Source: Streptomyces caelestis
Lineage (GTDB): Bacteria > Actinomycetota > Actinomycetes > Streptomycetales > Streptomycetaceae
Assembly (NCBI RefSeq): GCF_001279005.1
Contig: NZ_LGCN01000029.1
Location: forward strand, 103,681 to 167,680
DNA: 64,000 nt
Direction: 5' to 3'
Shown: piece after piece, positions 35,003 to 44,139 of the stretch
Position numbering within the stretch: position 1 is the stretch's first letter
Layout of the letters: each line of letters opens with the position of its first letter
Translations under genes and position numbers: made by a program
Notes under the pieces: model-generated
Told to the model about the DNA's origin: nothing
Seen by the model: only the letters and a program-made list of their open reading frames with translations
The model's database searches: none

Positions 35003-35605
35003 TCACGGCATGAGGGTGGCGACCAGGGCCTCCTGGAGTCCGCCGAGCCACAGGTACGCCATCACCATCGGCTTGCGCGGGTCCTCGGCGGGGAGGTGGA
35101 AGAGGAGGTCGCCGTCGTCCTCGTCGCTGATCTCCAGCCGGGAGCCGATCGCCAGGCGCAGGTCGTTGAGGGCGCCGAGCCACTGGCGGGACTCGTCCGG
35201 CGACAGTTCCAGCACCGCGGCGTCCTCGCCGGCCGGGAGGAGCCCGTCCAGGGAGCGGATCACCGCGAGGGCGTTGTCGCGCTTGCCGGCCCGCAGGTCG
35301 TTCTCGGTGTAGCGGCGGAACTCCGCGGAGTGGGCCCGCTGCTCCTCGGCCTCCTCGGCCCGCGGGGCGCCCTCGGGGTCCACGTAGGCGTCCGGGAAGA
35401 GGCGGCGCAGCACGGGGTCGGAGGGGGGCTCGCTCGGCCCCTCGTCGAAGAGGCCGGCGAACGGGTCGGCGGAGGCGTCCTCGGCGGGGCCGGGGCCGAT
35501 GAGCTCCATCAACTGCACGGCCAGCGACCGGATGATGGAGATCTCGACGTCGTCGAGGGCGACGGCCGCGCCGCCGCCGGGGAGCGGTTCGAAGGTTCCT
35601 GGCAT
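35003..35605 (-). CDS. DUF2017 family protein
   Basis: A 200-residue protein of the DUF2017 family, which in actinobacteria is nearly always encoded directly after clpS, as here. It starts MPGTFEPLPGGGAAVALDDV, continues with EISIIRSLAVQLMELIG, and ends DEDDGDLLFHLPAEDPRKPM then VMAYLWLGGLQEALVATLM. It is acidic and mostly helical, with no catalytic motif. Role unknown; an accessory to the N-degron/ClpAP pathway is an old guess based only on position. It lies 56 bp downstream of clpS and is followed by a hairpin terminator. Confidence 0.93.
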   Translation of the reverse strand: MPGTFEPLPGGGAAVALDDVEISIIRSLAVQLMELIGPGPAEDASADPFAGLFDEGPSEPPSDPVLRRLFPDAYVDPEGAPRAEEAEEQRAHSAEFRRYTENDLRAGKRDNALAVIRSLDGLLPAGEDAAVLELSPDESRQWLGALNDLRLAIGSRLEISDEDDGDLLFHLPAEDPRKPMVMAYLWLGGLQEALVATLMP

Positions 35606-35661
35606 GGCGGCGATTCGCTACTTCCGGTCCTGCGGGCGGGGGCGGGTCATGTCCGGCTCGG

Positions 35662-35979
35662 TCACTTCCGGTCGTGCTGGAGGGTGGCCCACAGTCCGTA
35701 GCCGTGCATGGCCTGGACGTCGCGCTCCATCTCCTCACGGGAACCGCTGGAGACGACCGCCCGGCCCTTGTGGTGGACGTCGAGCATGAGCTTGGTGGCC
35801 TTGTCCTTGCTGTAGCCGAAGTACGACTGGAAGACGTACGTCACGTAGCTCATGAGGTTGACCGGGTCGTTGTGGACGATGGTGACCCACGGGACGTCGG
35901 GCTCGGGTACGGCGAAGACCTCCTCCGCCGACTCGGTGCGTTCGATCTCCAGGGGTGCGGGTGACGTCACACAGCCCAT
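35662..35979 (-). CDS. clpS: ClpS, ClpA/ClpC adaptor for N-degron substrates
   Basis: A 105-residue adaptor that presents N-end-rule substrates to the Clp ATPase. [20 protein letters not shown] is the hallmark with the His-Asn-Asp-Pro and Met residues forming the hydrophobic pocket; [20 protein letters not shown] and [20 protein letters not shown] complete the fold. The first 30 residues are a disordered N-terminal extension needed for ClpA binding in the family. ATG 35979 is used; GTG 35970 is close and neither has a clear ribosome site. It is divergent from pncB with 97 bp between. Confidence 0.94.
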   Translation of the reverse strand: MGCVTSPAPLEIERTESAEEVFAVPEPDVPWVTIVHNDPVNLMSYVTYVFQSYFGYSKDKATKLMLDVHHKGRAVVSSGSREEMERDVQAMHGYGLWATLQHDRK

Positions 35980-36040
35980 GCTGCCACCGCAGGGGGGTGG
36001 TCGCACAAACCGGCCCGCTGTTCCGGTGCGCGGACTGAAA

Positions 36041-36055
36041 TCGTCAAACTGACGA
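36041..36055. promoter_or_regulatory. Short palindrome TCGTCA-AAC-TGACGA between clpS and pncB
   Basis: A perfect 6-bp inverted repeat TCGTCA-AAC-TGACGA lies 22 bp before the pncB ATG and 62 bp before clpS, inside their shared upstream region. Size and symmetry fit a repressor operator, perhaps NAD-related given pncB, but I do not recognise the motif. Confidence 0.45.
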
Positions 36056-36076
36056 AATGGGGGTAGCATCCTCGGC

Positions 36077-37423
36077 ATGAACACAGCGGACCTTGGGCTG
36101 CCGGTGGATGTCCCGTCGACGGCGCTCTTCACTGACCAGTACGAGCTGACGATGCTGCGGGCCGCGCTGAAGGCCGGCACGGCCGGGCGGCGCAGCGTGT
36201 TCGAGGTCTTCACCCGGCGCCTGCCCGACGGCCGCCGCTACGGCGTGGTGGCCGGCACCGGGCGGGTGCTGGACGCGGTGGAGAACTTCCGTTTCGACCC
36301 GGGTGTCCTGCGGTTCCTGCGCGAGAGGGACATCGTCGACGAGGAGACCCTGGACTGGCTGGCCGGCTACCGCTTCTCCGGTGACATCTGGGGCTACCCC
36401 GAGGGCGAGGTGTACTTCCCGGGCTCGCCGATCATGCGGGTGGAGGGCAGCTTCGCGGAGTGCGTGCTGCTCGAGACGGTGATCCTGTCGATCCTCAACC
36501 ACGACTCGGCGATCGCCGCCGCGGCCTCCCGGATGTCGTCCGCCGCCGGGGACCGGCCGCTGATCGAGATGGGCGCCCGGCGCACCCACGAACTGTCGGC
36601 GGTGGCCGCCGCCCGGGCCGCGTACGTCGGCGGCTTCGCCACCACCTCCGACCTGGCGGCCGGCTTCCGCTACAACATCCCCACCGTGGGCACCTCCGCC
36701 CACGCCTTCACCCTGCTGCACGACAGCGAGCGGGACGCCTTCCGGGCCCAGGTGGACTCCCTCGGCAGCGGCACCACGCTGCTGGTGGACACCTACGACG
36801 TGGCCGAGGCGGTCCGTACGGCCGTGGAGGTCGCCGGGCCGGAACTGGGCGCCGTGCGCATCGACTCCGGGGACCTGCTGCTGGTGGCGCACCGGGTGCG
36901 GCAGCAGCTGGACGAGCTGGGCGCCACCGGCACGAAGATCGTCGTGACCTCGGACCTGGACGAGTACGCCATCGCCTCGCTGGCGGCGGCGCCCGTGGAC
37001 GCGTACGGGGTGGGCACCCAGCTGGTGACCGGCTCGGGGCACCCGACGGCCTCCATGGTGTACAAGCTGGTCGCCCGCGCGGAGTCAGCCGACCCGAAGG
37101 CGCCGCTGGTGCCGGTGGCGAAGAAGTCCACCGGCGGCAAGACCTCCGTCGGCGGCCGCAAGTGGGCCGCGCGGCGGCTGGACGGGCACGGCGTCGCCGA
37201 GGCCGAGGTGATCGGCACCGGCGAGGTGCCGGGCGACCTGGCCGACCGGCAGCTCCTGGTGAAGCTGGTCGAGGGCGGCGAGGTGGTCGCCCGGGAGCCG
37301 CTGGACGTGGTCCGCGACCGGCACGCGGCGGCCCGCGCGGGCCTGCCGCTGTCCGCCACCCAGCTCTCCCGCGGGGAACCCGTCCTCCCGACGGAGTACG
37401 CGCACGGGCCGTCGGGTAGCTGA
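36077..37423 (+). CDS. pncB: Nicotinate phosphoribosyltransferase
   Basis: A 448-residue enzyme of NAD salvage that makes nicotinate mononucleotide from nicotinate, PRPP and [20 protein letters not shown] opens the family; [56 protein letters not shown] and [18 protein letters not shown] hold the phosphoribosyl-binding loops, and the catalytic His is in the SAHAF segment. The C-terminal half binds phosphate ([29 protein letters not shown]). It feeds the same pathway as the nicotinamidase gene 160 bp downstream. A palindrome lies just upstream. Length is typical. Confidence 0.95.
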   Translation: MNTADLGLPVDVPSTALFTDQYELTMLRAALKAGTAGRRSVFEVFTRRLPDGRRYGVVAGTGRVLDAVENFRFDPGVLRFLRERDIVDEETLDWLAGYRFSGDIWGYPEGEVYFPGSPIMRVEGSFAECVLLETVILSILNHDSAIAAAASRMSSAAGDRPLIEMGARRTHELSAVAAARAAYVGGFATTSDLAAGFRYNIPTVGTSAHAFTLLHDSERDAFRAQVDSLGSGTTLLVDTYDVAEAVRTAVEVAGPELGAVRIDSGDLLLVAHRVRQQLDELGATGTKIVVTSDLDEYAIASLAAAPVDAYGVGTQLVTGSGHPTASMVYKLVARAESADPKAPLVPVAKKSTGGKTSVGGRKWAARRLDGHGVAEAEVIGTGEVPGDLADRQLLVKLVEGGEVVAREPLDVVRDRHAAARAGLPLSATQLSRGEPVLPTEYAHGPSGS

Positions 37424-37586
37424 GAACGTGCCCCCTCGTACGCGGGCGAGGGCTCCCGGTGCGCGGGCGGGGGCTTCCGCCCGCCCTGCCGCGCCCCTGT
37501 CCGCGTCGTCCGTCATTGCCTAGGCTCGGAGGTTCACCCGGCCGGGCCCACCCCTCATCCGACCCCATAGTCGAAGGACACCGACC

Positions 37587-38180
37587 ATGCGCCGCGCACT
37601 GATCGTCGTCGACGTGCAGAACGACTTCTGTGAGGGGGGCAGCCTCGCCGTGGCCGGTGGCGCGGACGTGGCCGCCGCCATCACCGAGCTGATCGGCCAG
37701 GCCGCCTCGGCCGGCGGCTACCGGCACGTGGTGGCCACCCGCGACCACCACATCGCGCCCGGCGGGCACTTCGCCGACAACCCCGACTACGTACGGTCCT
37801 GGCCCGCGCACTGCGTCGCCGGGACGGAGGGCGTCGGGTTCCACCCGAACTTCGCCCCCGCGGTGACGTCGGGCGCGGTCGACGCCGTGTTCGACAAGGG
37901 GGCGTACTCGGCGGCCTACAGCGGGTTCGAGGGGGCCGACGAGAACGGGACGCCGCTGGCGGAGTGGCTGCGGGAGCGGGAGGTCGAGGAGGTGGACGTG
38001 GTGGGGATCGCCACGGACCACTGCGTGCGGGCGACCGCGCTGGACGCGGCGCGGGAGGGGTTCCGCACCCAGGTGCTGCTCGATCTCACCGCGGGGGTGG
38101 CGGCGGAGACCACCGAGCGTGCGCTGGAGGAGCTGCGCTCGGCGGGGGTGGAGCTGTCGGGGAAGCCGGTCGTGCAGTAG
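37587..38180 (+). CDS. pncA: Nicotinamidase
   Basis: A 197-residue cysteine hydrolase that converts nicotinamide to nicotinate, supplying pncB. Catalytic residues are Asp9 (IVVDVQNDF), Lys104 (VFDKGAYSAAYSGF) and Cys146 (IATDHCVRAT). Metal ligands Asp53, His55 and His61 lie in TRDHHIAPGGHF, together with the cis-peptide GIATDHC region. The motif RSWPAHCVAGTEGVGFHP is typical of the PncA group. The ATG follows GTCGAAGGACACC. It is probably co-transcribed with pncB, the two forming a complete two-step salvage route. Confidence 0.95.
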   Translation: MRRALIVVDVQNDFCEGGSLAVAGGADVAAAITELIGQAASAGGYRHVVATRDHHIAPGGHFADNPDYVRSWPAHCVAGTEGVGFHPNFAPAVTSGAVDAVFDKGAYSAAYSGFEGADENGTPLAEWLREREVEEVDVVGIATDHCVRATALDAAREGFRTQVLLDLTAGVAAETTERALEELRSAGVELSGKPVVQ

Positions 38181-38282
38181 CCCCGCGCCGGGGGCACCCT
38201 TCCCCGCCCTCGGCTGCGCTCGGGCGGGGGGGGAGGCGCGACTGCCCGCAGCGGCGGAGGCAGCAGGTGTGATTGCCCGCGG

Positions 38283-38609
38283 TCACGCCCTCGTAGGGGG
38301 TCCGAGGAGGGCTCTTATGGGGCGCCAGAGTTCCACCGTCAGGGCGGTGGTGTCGGGGTTGGTGCGCCATATGAGGCCGTCGGGGTGGTGGAGGACCGCC
38401 GTGACCTCGTCGGGGGTGGGCGGGGCGGCGTTGCCCCGGAGGTAGATCGCCCGCAGGCCCAGGTTGCGGAGCCTGGTCAGGGCTCGTGCGCGGTTCTGGG
38501 CGTGGACGAGGACGCGGACTCCGGCCGGTGCGTCGGCGGCGGGGCTGGGCAGGTTCAGCGCCACCACCACCGTGCCGTTCGGCAGCTTGCAGAAACCTCC
38601 TGCGGCCAT
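38283..38609 (-). CDS. Conserved hypothetical protein
   Basis: A 108-residue protein starting MAAGGFCKLPNGTVVVALNL, with mixed strand and helix pattern (GVRVLVHAQNRARALTRLRN, LGLRAIYLRGNAAPPTPDEV, then TAVLHHPDGLIWR). I do not recognise a family; similar genes sit between pncA and an M6 protease in other Streptomyces, from memory. No signal peptide or membrane span. It is transcribed away from pncA; the convergent 100-bp gap holds no strong hairpin. Confidence 0.7.
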   Translation of the reverse strand: MAAGGFCKLPNGTVVVALNLPSPAADAPAGVRVLVHAQNRARALTRLRNLGLRAIYLRGNAAPPTPDEVTAVLHHPDGLIWRTNPDTTALTVELWRPIRALLGPPTRA

Positions 38610-38670
38610 GCGGTCATACCCCCGTGTCAGCCGGTGTCAATAAGCGAGTCACAGGAGGCACCTAAACACG

Positions 38671-38706
38671 GATCGGCGGTGACCCGCCAGGGGGTCGCCG
38701 CCGATC
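38671..38706 (-). terminator. Hairpin terminator of the M6 protease gene
   Basis: GATCGGCGGTGACCC (38671-38685) pairs with GGGTCGCCGCCGATC (38692-38706) through 15 positions with one G-T type change. It lies 26 bases beyond the protease stop. Confidence 0.75.
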
Positions 38707-38731
38707 ATGTGTTGACCTGCGAAGATGCTAT

Positions 38732-41089
38732 TTACCTACCTGCGGGGCCGACCTCGAGCTCGATCGTCGAGCCGTTCTTGGCCTCCTTGAGGATCTTGAT
38801 CTTCGTGTTGGTGTCAGTGATCTTGACGCCGCCGGTCTTGTTCGCCTCGTCGTAGTAGGTGTTCGTGCGGTCGTTGAAGACCGACACGCCCTTCGACGAC
38901 GGGATCCACGTCGCCACGTCCGCCTTGTGCAGCGTCATGCCGTCGGTGCGGTACTTGCTGAACGTCGCGTCGTAGGTCTGGATGCGGTTGCGCATCAGCG
39001 TGCCGTCGGACCACTTCAGCGCGGTCGGGTGCGAGTCGACCGGGAGGACCAGACCGGTGCCCGGGTGCTGGCTGGTGTTGTTGTCCGCCTGGGAGGTGTC
39101 CCACTTCCAGATCAGCAGGCCGTTCTGGTACGCGTAGTGCTCGACCCAGTCCGGGCGGGCCGTGAAGCCGAAGTTGTACGGGCCGACCTCGAGGGTCTTG
39201 TCGTACGACACGTACTGGCGGTTCTCGGCGATGTAGTACTGCGCGTACTCCTTGGTGAAGGACGCGCCGATGCGGGAGAAGCCGGTGGCCTTCCAGGCGG
39301 CGTCGGCGGTCTCGACGTCGTCCGAGAAGACCGTGGCGCCGTCGGCCGTCACCGCGATCGCGTCGGCCGTGAAGCCCTTCTGGGCCACGCCGCCGTCGGT
39401 CTGGTAGCGGAAGCGCAGGTCGACCTTCTGGCCGGCGTAGGCGTCCAGGGAGTACGCGAACTTCTTGTAGCCGTCGATCGTGCCGTGCAGGGCGGGCTTG
39501 TCGCTGCCGTCGCGCGGGATCGGCAGGCCGTCGACCGTGCCGTCGACCGCGGTCCAGTTGGCGCCGCCGTCGGTGGACACCTCGGTGTAGAGGTAGTCGT
39601 AGTTGGCCTCGATGTCGTACCAGCCGTCGAAGGTGAGCTCGGCGGACGACGTGCCGGTCAGGTCGACCGAACGGGACAGCGTGTTCCTGAGGTCGTCACC
39701 GCTGCCGCTCCACCACTGGGTCCGGCCCTCGGACGGCTGGATGACCTCGGTGGTCACGGCCTTCTTCGGCAGCGTGACGACCAGCGCCTGCTTGTTCTTG
39801 GTGTTGTACTCGGCGACGCCCAGCTTGTGCCAGGAGTTGACGCCCGCCTTGGCGGTGTCGTAGTTCAGCCAGCCGAGCTGGAGCTTGTCCCAGGCGGTCA
39901 TGTCGCCGGGCAGGTCGCCGATCTCCTTCTTCCCGGTGCCGAGCCAGGAACCGGAGGACATCAGCGTCCAGAAGCCGGTGGAGTTCTCGCCGCCCGCGGT
40001 GTCGTAGAGGTCCGGCAGACCGAGGTCGTGACCGTACTCGTGGGCGAAGACGCCCAGTCCGCCGTTCTCCGGCTGGACGGTGTAGTCGCCGACCCAGATG
40101 CCGGTGTCGCCGATCTGGGTGCCGCCGAGCTTGTTCTGCTCGGGGCCGGTGGCGCCGGCGTCGGTGCCGAAGGCGTACCAGCGGTGGGCCCAGATCGCGT
40201 CGGTGCCCTGGGCGCCGCCGCCCGCGGACTCGTCCTCGCCGGCGTGCACGATCTGGAAGTGGTCGATGTAGCCGTCGGGCTCGTTGAAGTCGCCGTCGCC
40301 GTCGAAGTCGTAGCGGTCCCACTCGTCGAACCGGGCCACGTCCGCCTTGATCTGGGCGTCGGTGCGGCCGGCCGCCTTCTGCTGGGCGACGTAGGCGTTC
40401 AGGCCGTCGCTGACGACGTTCCAGACGCTGGGGCAGTTGGTGTCGCCGCAGGCGTTGTTGCCGTAACGGGCCTCGTTGTACGGGACCTTGACCCAGTCGG
40501 AGACCTCGCCCTCGACCGAGTAGCGGCCGGAGGACTGCTTCTCGTAGTAGGTCTTGACCGAGTCGACGCCCTTGCCGGACCCGAAGTACAGGTCCTCGAA
40601 GTGCTGCTGGTCGTAGTCCTCCTGCCAGGCCGTGGAGTTGTCCTTCTTGCGGTCCGGCTTGGCTATCCGGTTGTGCAGCGGGCCGGCCTCGCCGCCGTAG
40701 CGGCTGTCGACCTTGTCGCCGAACTCGACCAGGATCGTGAAGATCTTGTCGGTCTTCTCGCGGCCGAGCTCTACGTACTTGCTGTCGCCCTTCTTGCTCT
40801 TGAGCTGGACGACCTTCGAACCATCACGGTTCTTGACCGATGCCTTACCGGATATGACCTGGTTGAGGGCTTCCTCGCGCTGGGCCTCCTGCGTCTTGGA
40901 GAGCGGCCCCTCGAGGTCGTGCTCGACGTGGTTGTGCGCCGCCGGGTCGTGCCGGTCCACGGCGCCGGCACGGTCGGCCTTGTCAGCCGAGTCGGCCTGG
41001 GCCACGGTGAACGCAGAGCAGGTGGCGGTGACCGCCGCGAGTGCCACGCCTATCGCGGCCGCTCTGGACGTCCAGGTTCTACTGGTCAC
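38732..41089 (-). CDS. Secreted immune-inhibitor-A type M6 metalloprotease
   Basis: A 785-residue exported zinc endopeptidase. The signal peptide is WTSRAAAIGVALAAVTATCS, and TILVEFGDKVDSRYGG starts the mature enzyme after a propeptide. HEYGHDLGLPDLYD has zinc ligands His350 and His354 with Glu351 and the third ligand Asp360, the M6 arrangement. DFDGDGDFNEPDG (261-273) is a Ca-binding loop. The C-terminal 300 residues form a carbohydrate-binding-like beta domain (VEHYAYQNGLLIWKWDTS). GTG 41089 has GGAGGGG seven bases upstream. It probably degrades host or environmental protein. An inverted repeat overlaps its promoter region. Confidence 0.95.
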   Translation of the reverse strand: MTSRTWTSRAAAIGVALAAVTATCSAFTVAQADSADKADRAGAVDRHDPAAHNHVEHDLEGPLSKTQEAQREEALNQVISGKASVKNRDGSKVVQLKSKKGDSKYVELGREKTDKIFTILVEFGDKVDSRYGGEAGPLHNRIAKPDRKKDNSTAWQEDYDQQHFEDLYFGSGKGVDSVKTYYEKQSSGRYSVEGEVSDWVKVPYNEARYGNNACGDTNCPSVWNVVSDGLNAYVAQQKAAGRTDAQIKADVARFDEWDRYDFDGDGDFNEPDGYIDHFQIVHAGEDESAGGGAQGTDAIWAHRWYAFGTDAGATGPEQNKLGGTQIGDTGIWVGDYTVQPENGGLGVFAHEYGHDLGLPDLYDTAGGENSTGFWTLMSSGSWLGTGKKEIGDLPGDMTAWDKLQLGWLNYDTAKAGVNSWHKLGVAEYNTKNKQALVVTLPKKAVTTEVIQPSEGRTQWWSGSGDDLRNTLSRSVDLTGTSSAELTFDGWYDIEANYDYLYTEVSTDGGANWTAVDGTVDGLPIPRDGSDKPALHGTIDGYKKFAYSLDAYAGQKVDLRFRYQTDGGVAQKGFTADAIAVTADGATVFSDDVETADAAWKATGFSRIGASFTKEYAQYYIAENRQYVSYDKTLEVGPYNFGFTARPDWVEHYAYQNGLLIWKWDTSQADNNTSQHPGTGLVLPVDSHPTALKWSDGTLMRNRIQTYDATFSKYRTDGMTLHKADVATWIPSSKGVSVFNDRTNTYYDEANKTGGVKITDTNTKIKILKEAKNGSTIELEVGPAGR

Positions 41090-41477
41090 TTGAGATCCCC
41101 TCCCGCGTGCGTGCGCGCGGCCGAAGGAGGTTCCGTCTGTGGAAGGTCCCGCACGCACGTGATCAACGCGTGTAGTCAAGTGACGACATTTGACTAGAGG
41201 TTCGCCAGAAAAAATAGACCTTGACTTGAACAGATCAATGGCACTATGCGGAGTCCGGGTTCGCTTACCGGACACATCCGTGCGAAACCTGCGGGCGCGC
41301 ACAACCGTCCCGGTGAGGGACGCCATGAATCCGTGCGCCCCCTGTGCACCGGCCCTGTCGGTCAGGTCACGCTTACCGTCCGTTCCCCTCGGGCACGCTC
41401 GCGGTGAGAGTCGTCTGGCAAAACCGACCCGAACCGGTGGAAAGCCAGGCGGACAGCCCCCGACTCCCGAGGACACG
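41090..41477. other. Gene-free interval: divergent upstream regions
   Basis: A 388-bp interval between the protease (-) and the small membrane gene (+). Its first 150 bp carry the probable protease promoter and the TAGTCAA repeats described separately and are clearly AT-richer than the surroundings. The remaining part up to 41477 is ordinary GC-rich DNA with no gene I can support. Confidence 0.6.
41173..41238 (-). promoter_or_regulatory. Protease promoter with TAGTCAA/TTGACTA repeats
   Basis: On the minus strand TTGATC (41238-41233), 16 bp, then TATTTT (41216-41211) form a plausible -35/-10. Downstream, TAGTCAA (41173-41179) and TTGACTA (41190-41196) make a 7-bp inverted repeat across the predicted start region, and a third half-site TTGACTT (41221-41227) sits within the promoter spacer. 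Three matching half-sites overlapping a promoter look like a repressor operator. Confidence 0.5.
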
Positions 41478-41774
41478 ATGGCCATGCCCCGTCCGACTGT
41501 CGCTCAGCTCGCCTACGGTTCATGCACCGTGATCTTGTCGACGCTCGCCATGCTGCTGTTGTCCGGCGCGAGTTCGGCCGTGGACGTCACGTTCGTCGCC
41601 GTCTCGGCGCTCGCCCTCGGACTGCTGGTGGCCATGACGGTGCCGCGCCCGGCGCCCCGGCGCCCCGTCGCGGTGGGACGGCCCGCCGGGGCGGAGCGGT
41701 CCGTGGCCCCGGAGCCGGTACGGGCCGCCGCCCCTCCGGCCCGCGAGCCGGTGCGGGAGCGCGCGGCGTCCTGA
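41478..41774 (+). CDS. Small membrane protein with Pro/Ala-rich tail
   Basis: A 98-residue protein with two hydrophobic stretches (VILSTLAMLLLSGASSAV and FVAVSALALGLLVAMTV), then a disordered tail of Pro, Ala and Arg (RPAPRRPVAVGRPAGAERSV). Two transmembrane helices and a cytoplasmic tail are predicted. GAGGA precedes the ATG; ATG 41484 is an alternative. I do not recognise a family. It converges on the RDD gene 44 bp away. Confidence 0.65.
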   Translation: MAMPRPTVAQLAYGSCTVILSTLAMLLLSGASSAVDVTFVAVSALALGLLVAMTVPRPAPRRPVAVGRPAGAERSVAPEPVRAAAPPAREPVRERAAS

Positions 41775-41818
41775 ACGGGCGATGTCCTGAGCGGGCGGCG
41801 TCCTGAGCGGCGGCCGTC

Positions 41819-42505
41819 TCATCCGGTGCCGACCACCACGGTCTTGGCCGCCTTGTCGTGCAGGCCCTGCTTGTAGGGCCGGTCGAAGAAGCTCCAGCCG
41901 CCCGCGATCGCGGTCCACAGGCAGGCGCAGCAGAACGCGAACGGCAGCCACAGCACGAGGGCGCGGACGAACGCGGTCTGCACGGAGGGGGTGGAGCCGT
42001 CGGCGAGGTCGGCCACCCGCATGCGCAGCCACTTCTTGCCCAGGGTCTGGCCGCCTCGGGCGGTCAGGAAGGTGTCGTAGGCGATGTAGAGGACCGCGGC
42101 GACGAGGGACTGCCCGAAGGAGTTGCCGACGTTGACGCGGTCGCCGTCGACGCTGTACTCGCTGATCCCGAACGGCCAGGTGAACAGCCAGACGACGATG
42201 CCGACGAGGATCATGTCGATGATGCGGGCCAGCGTGCGCCTGCCGCTGTCGGCGAGCGGGGGCATGCCGGCGAGGGGGTCGGAAGGGCCGGAAGCGCCTC
42301 CGTAGGGACCTCCGCCGCCGTAGGGACCACCGCCACCACCGCCGTAGGGCCCGCCACCGCCTTCGGGGGGCGGGGGCGGGCCGCCGGGGGTGTCGTACGG
42401 GGAGCCCGGCCCCGGGGTCTCGGGGCCGCCCGGCGGGGGGTGCTTCTTGAACGGGTCGTCGTCCGGCGGCTGCTGACCGGGGCCGGGGGGCGGTTCGGTG
42501 GTCAT
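41819..42505 (-). CDS. RDD-family membrane protein with Gly/Pro-rich N-terminus
   Basis: A 228-residue protein. Residues 1-85 are a Pro/Gly repeat region (PPPPPEGGGGPYGGG and similar), likely disordered and cytoplasmic. The RDD domain follows: DSGRRTLARIIDMILVGIVV, then AAVLYIAYDTFLTARGGQTL, GKKWLRMRVADLADGS, and LWLPFAFCCACLWTAIAGGW, with the family's Arg-Asp-Asp type start here as RIIDMIL. Function unknown; RDD proteins have been implicated in ion or stress responses. It has a second RDD gene immediately upstream on the same strand, so they may form an operon. Confidence 0.9.
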   Translation of the reverse strand: MTTEPPPGPGQQPPDDDPFKKHPPPGGPETPGPGSPYDTPGGPPPPPEGGGGPYGGGGGGPYGGGGPYGGASGPSDPLAGMPPLADSGRRTLARIIDMILVGIVVWLFTWPFGISEYSVDGDRVNVGNSFGQSLVAAVLYIAYDTFLTARGGQTLGKKWLRMRVADLADGSTPSVQTAFVRALVLWLPFAFCCACLWTAIAGGWSFFDRPYKQGLHDKAAKTVVVGTG

Positions 42506-42587
42506 GCCCCCGAGTCGATCGTGAACCCTCCGGCCCCGCATCCGGCGAGCGGCCGTCCGGAGTAGCGGCGGTACGGGTGACGCGGGC

Positions 42588-44024
42588 TCAGCCGGCGGCG
42601 ACGAACGTGTGCGCGGCCTTGTCGTGCCAGCACTGGCGCCAGGGCTTGTCGAACAGGCACCACAGGACGCCGACGACCCCGACGACGAGCAGTCCGGGCA
42701 CGCTGTAGACCAGCCAGCGGCGCAGGGCCGCGCCGAAGGACGGCGCCTCGTGCCCCTCGATGTCCCGCACCTCGACGCCCAGCAGCTTCTTGCCCAGGGT
42801 GCGGCCCCACTTGGCGGTCGGCAGCACCTCGAGGAGGACACCGGCGAGGAGGAGGACGGCGAGGACGATGCCGAGGTGGACGGAGGTGGTGCCGTCGAGC
42901 AGCCAGACGGTGACGGTCTCGCCGGACAGCCTGGCCGCGTCGATCTTCGCGTCGATGTGGTCCACGGCCTCGATGCCGAGCGGCACGGCGGCCACGGCGG
43001 TGACGGCGCCGAGGACGACGGTGTCCAGCAGCCGGGCGGCCAGCCGTCTGCCGAGCGCGGCGGGACGGGCCGCGGCCTGGCGCCGGGCGGCGGCCTGGAA
43101 CACGTCCTCGACCGGCGGCTTCCAGGGCGCGACGGGCGGCTCCTCGCCGCCGGCCAGCCGGTGCACCTGCTGCGCCCAGGAGGACTGGCCCCCGCCGGCG
43201 CCGCTCGTCAGGGGCGCGGAGACGGCAGCGGCGGGCTGGGGAACCGCGCCCGCCACGTGGCCCGTCCCCGCCGCGCCCGCGGTCTGCGGGGGCACGGCCG
43301 GGGCGGTGGCCTGCCGGGGTCCGGACGGCGCCGTGGCGGCAGCGGCGGCGGCACGGTCGGCCGCGGCCTTCCCTGCCCCGAACCCGGGCCGTCCGGGGGC
43401 GGCGGGGCCCTTCTGCTGTCCCACGGGGCCCTGTCCCGTGCGCGGGGTGACGGCGCGGAACGTCATCGTGCCCTCGTCCGCGGGCTCCCCGTCGGGGGCC
43501 CCGGTCCCCCGTCGCGGCTTCGCCTGCCCGCGGAACACGAAGGTGTCGCCCGAGCCGGCCGCGGCCTGCCCGTCCGGGACGCCCGCGCCCGCGGACCCGG
43601 TCTCCGGCGCGGAGGACGCGGCGGGTACGGATGGTGCGGACGGCGAGGCCGTGTGCGGTGTCCTCGGGTCGGCGCCCCAGGACACCTTGCGGTCGGGGTC
43701 GCCGCCGAAGCCCGTCTGGTGGGAGCGGTCGGCGCCCCACGCCGAGGCGGGCTCGGGCCGGCTGCTGTGGGGGGACCCGTCCGGGAACGGCTCCCCGACC
43801 GGGTCCTCGTCGAAGAAGTGCGGTCCGGTCTCCTCGACGGAGGGCCGCGCCGGGCCCGCGCCGGGCGGTGGCGCGGGCGGCTCGCCGTCCTTGGGCGCCG
43901 GGCGGCTCGTGCCGGGCACCCAGGAGGCGCCGTTCCAGTACCGGACGTATCCGGGAATGGACGGGTCCGGGTAGTACCCTTCGCGGGGCCTGTCGTCGCC
44001 GGGGGCCGGGGTTGGGGCACTCAT
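42588..44024 (-). CDS. DUF2510 plus RDD membrane protein
   Basis: A 478-residue protein with three parts. Residues 10-48 match DUF2510 (REGYYPDPSIPGYVRYWNGA, with the WNG core). Residues 50-325 are a long low-complexity Pro/Ala/Gly linker. The C-terminus is an RDD domain (ARLLDTVVLGAVTAVAAVPL, GKKLLGVEVRDIEGHEAPS, VYSVPGLLVVGVVGVLWCLF). The DUF2510-linker-RDD architecture is common in actinobacteria and suggests a cytoplasmic display domain tethered to a membrane protein. ATG 44024 starts at the DUF2510; the ATG 48 bases upstream is less likely. RDD gene 41819-42505 follows 82 bp later. Confidence 0.9.
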   Translation of the reverse strand: MSAPTPAPGDDRPREGYYPDPSIPGYVRYWNGASWVPGTSRPAPKDGEPPAPPPGAGPARPSVEETGPHFFDEDPVGEPFPDGSPHSSRPEPASAWGADRSHQTGFGGDPDRKVSWGADPRTPHTASPSAPSVPAASSAPETGSAGAGVPDGQAAAGSGDTFVFRGQAKPRRGTGAPDGEPADEGTMTFRAVTPRTGQGPVGQQKGPAAPGRPGFGAGKAAADRAAAAAATAPSGPRQATAPAVPPQTAGAAGTGHVAGAVPQPAAAVSAPLTSGAGGGQSSWAQQVHRLAGGEEPPVAPWKPPVEDVFQAAARRQAAARPAALGRRLAARLLDTVVLGAVTAVAAVPLGIEAVDHIDAKIDAARLSGETVTVWLLDGTTSVHLGIVLAVLLLAGVLLEVLPTAKWGRTLGKKLLGVEVRDIEGHEAPSFGAALRRWLVYSVPGLLVVGVVGVLWCLFDKPWRQCWHDKAAHTFVAAG

Positions 44025-44139
44025 TCCGTCGTCCCGTATCTGCTCGATGGGGTGGGTCGGGGGGAACCACATCTACCAGACGAGCGGGGACCTGACCGCC
44101 CGTCCGGCCGGACCCCACTCCTTTCGGGCGCCTTCTCGT

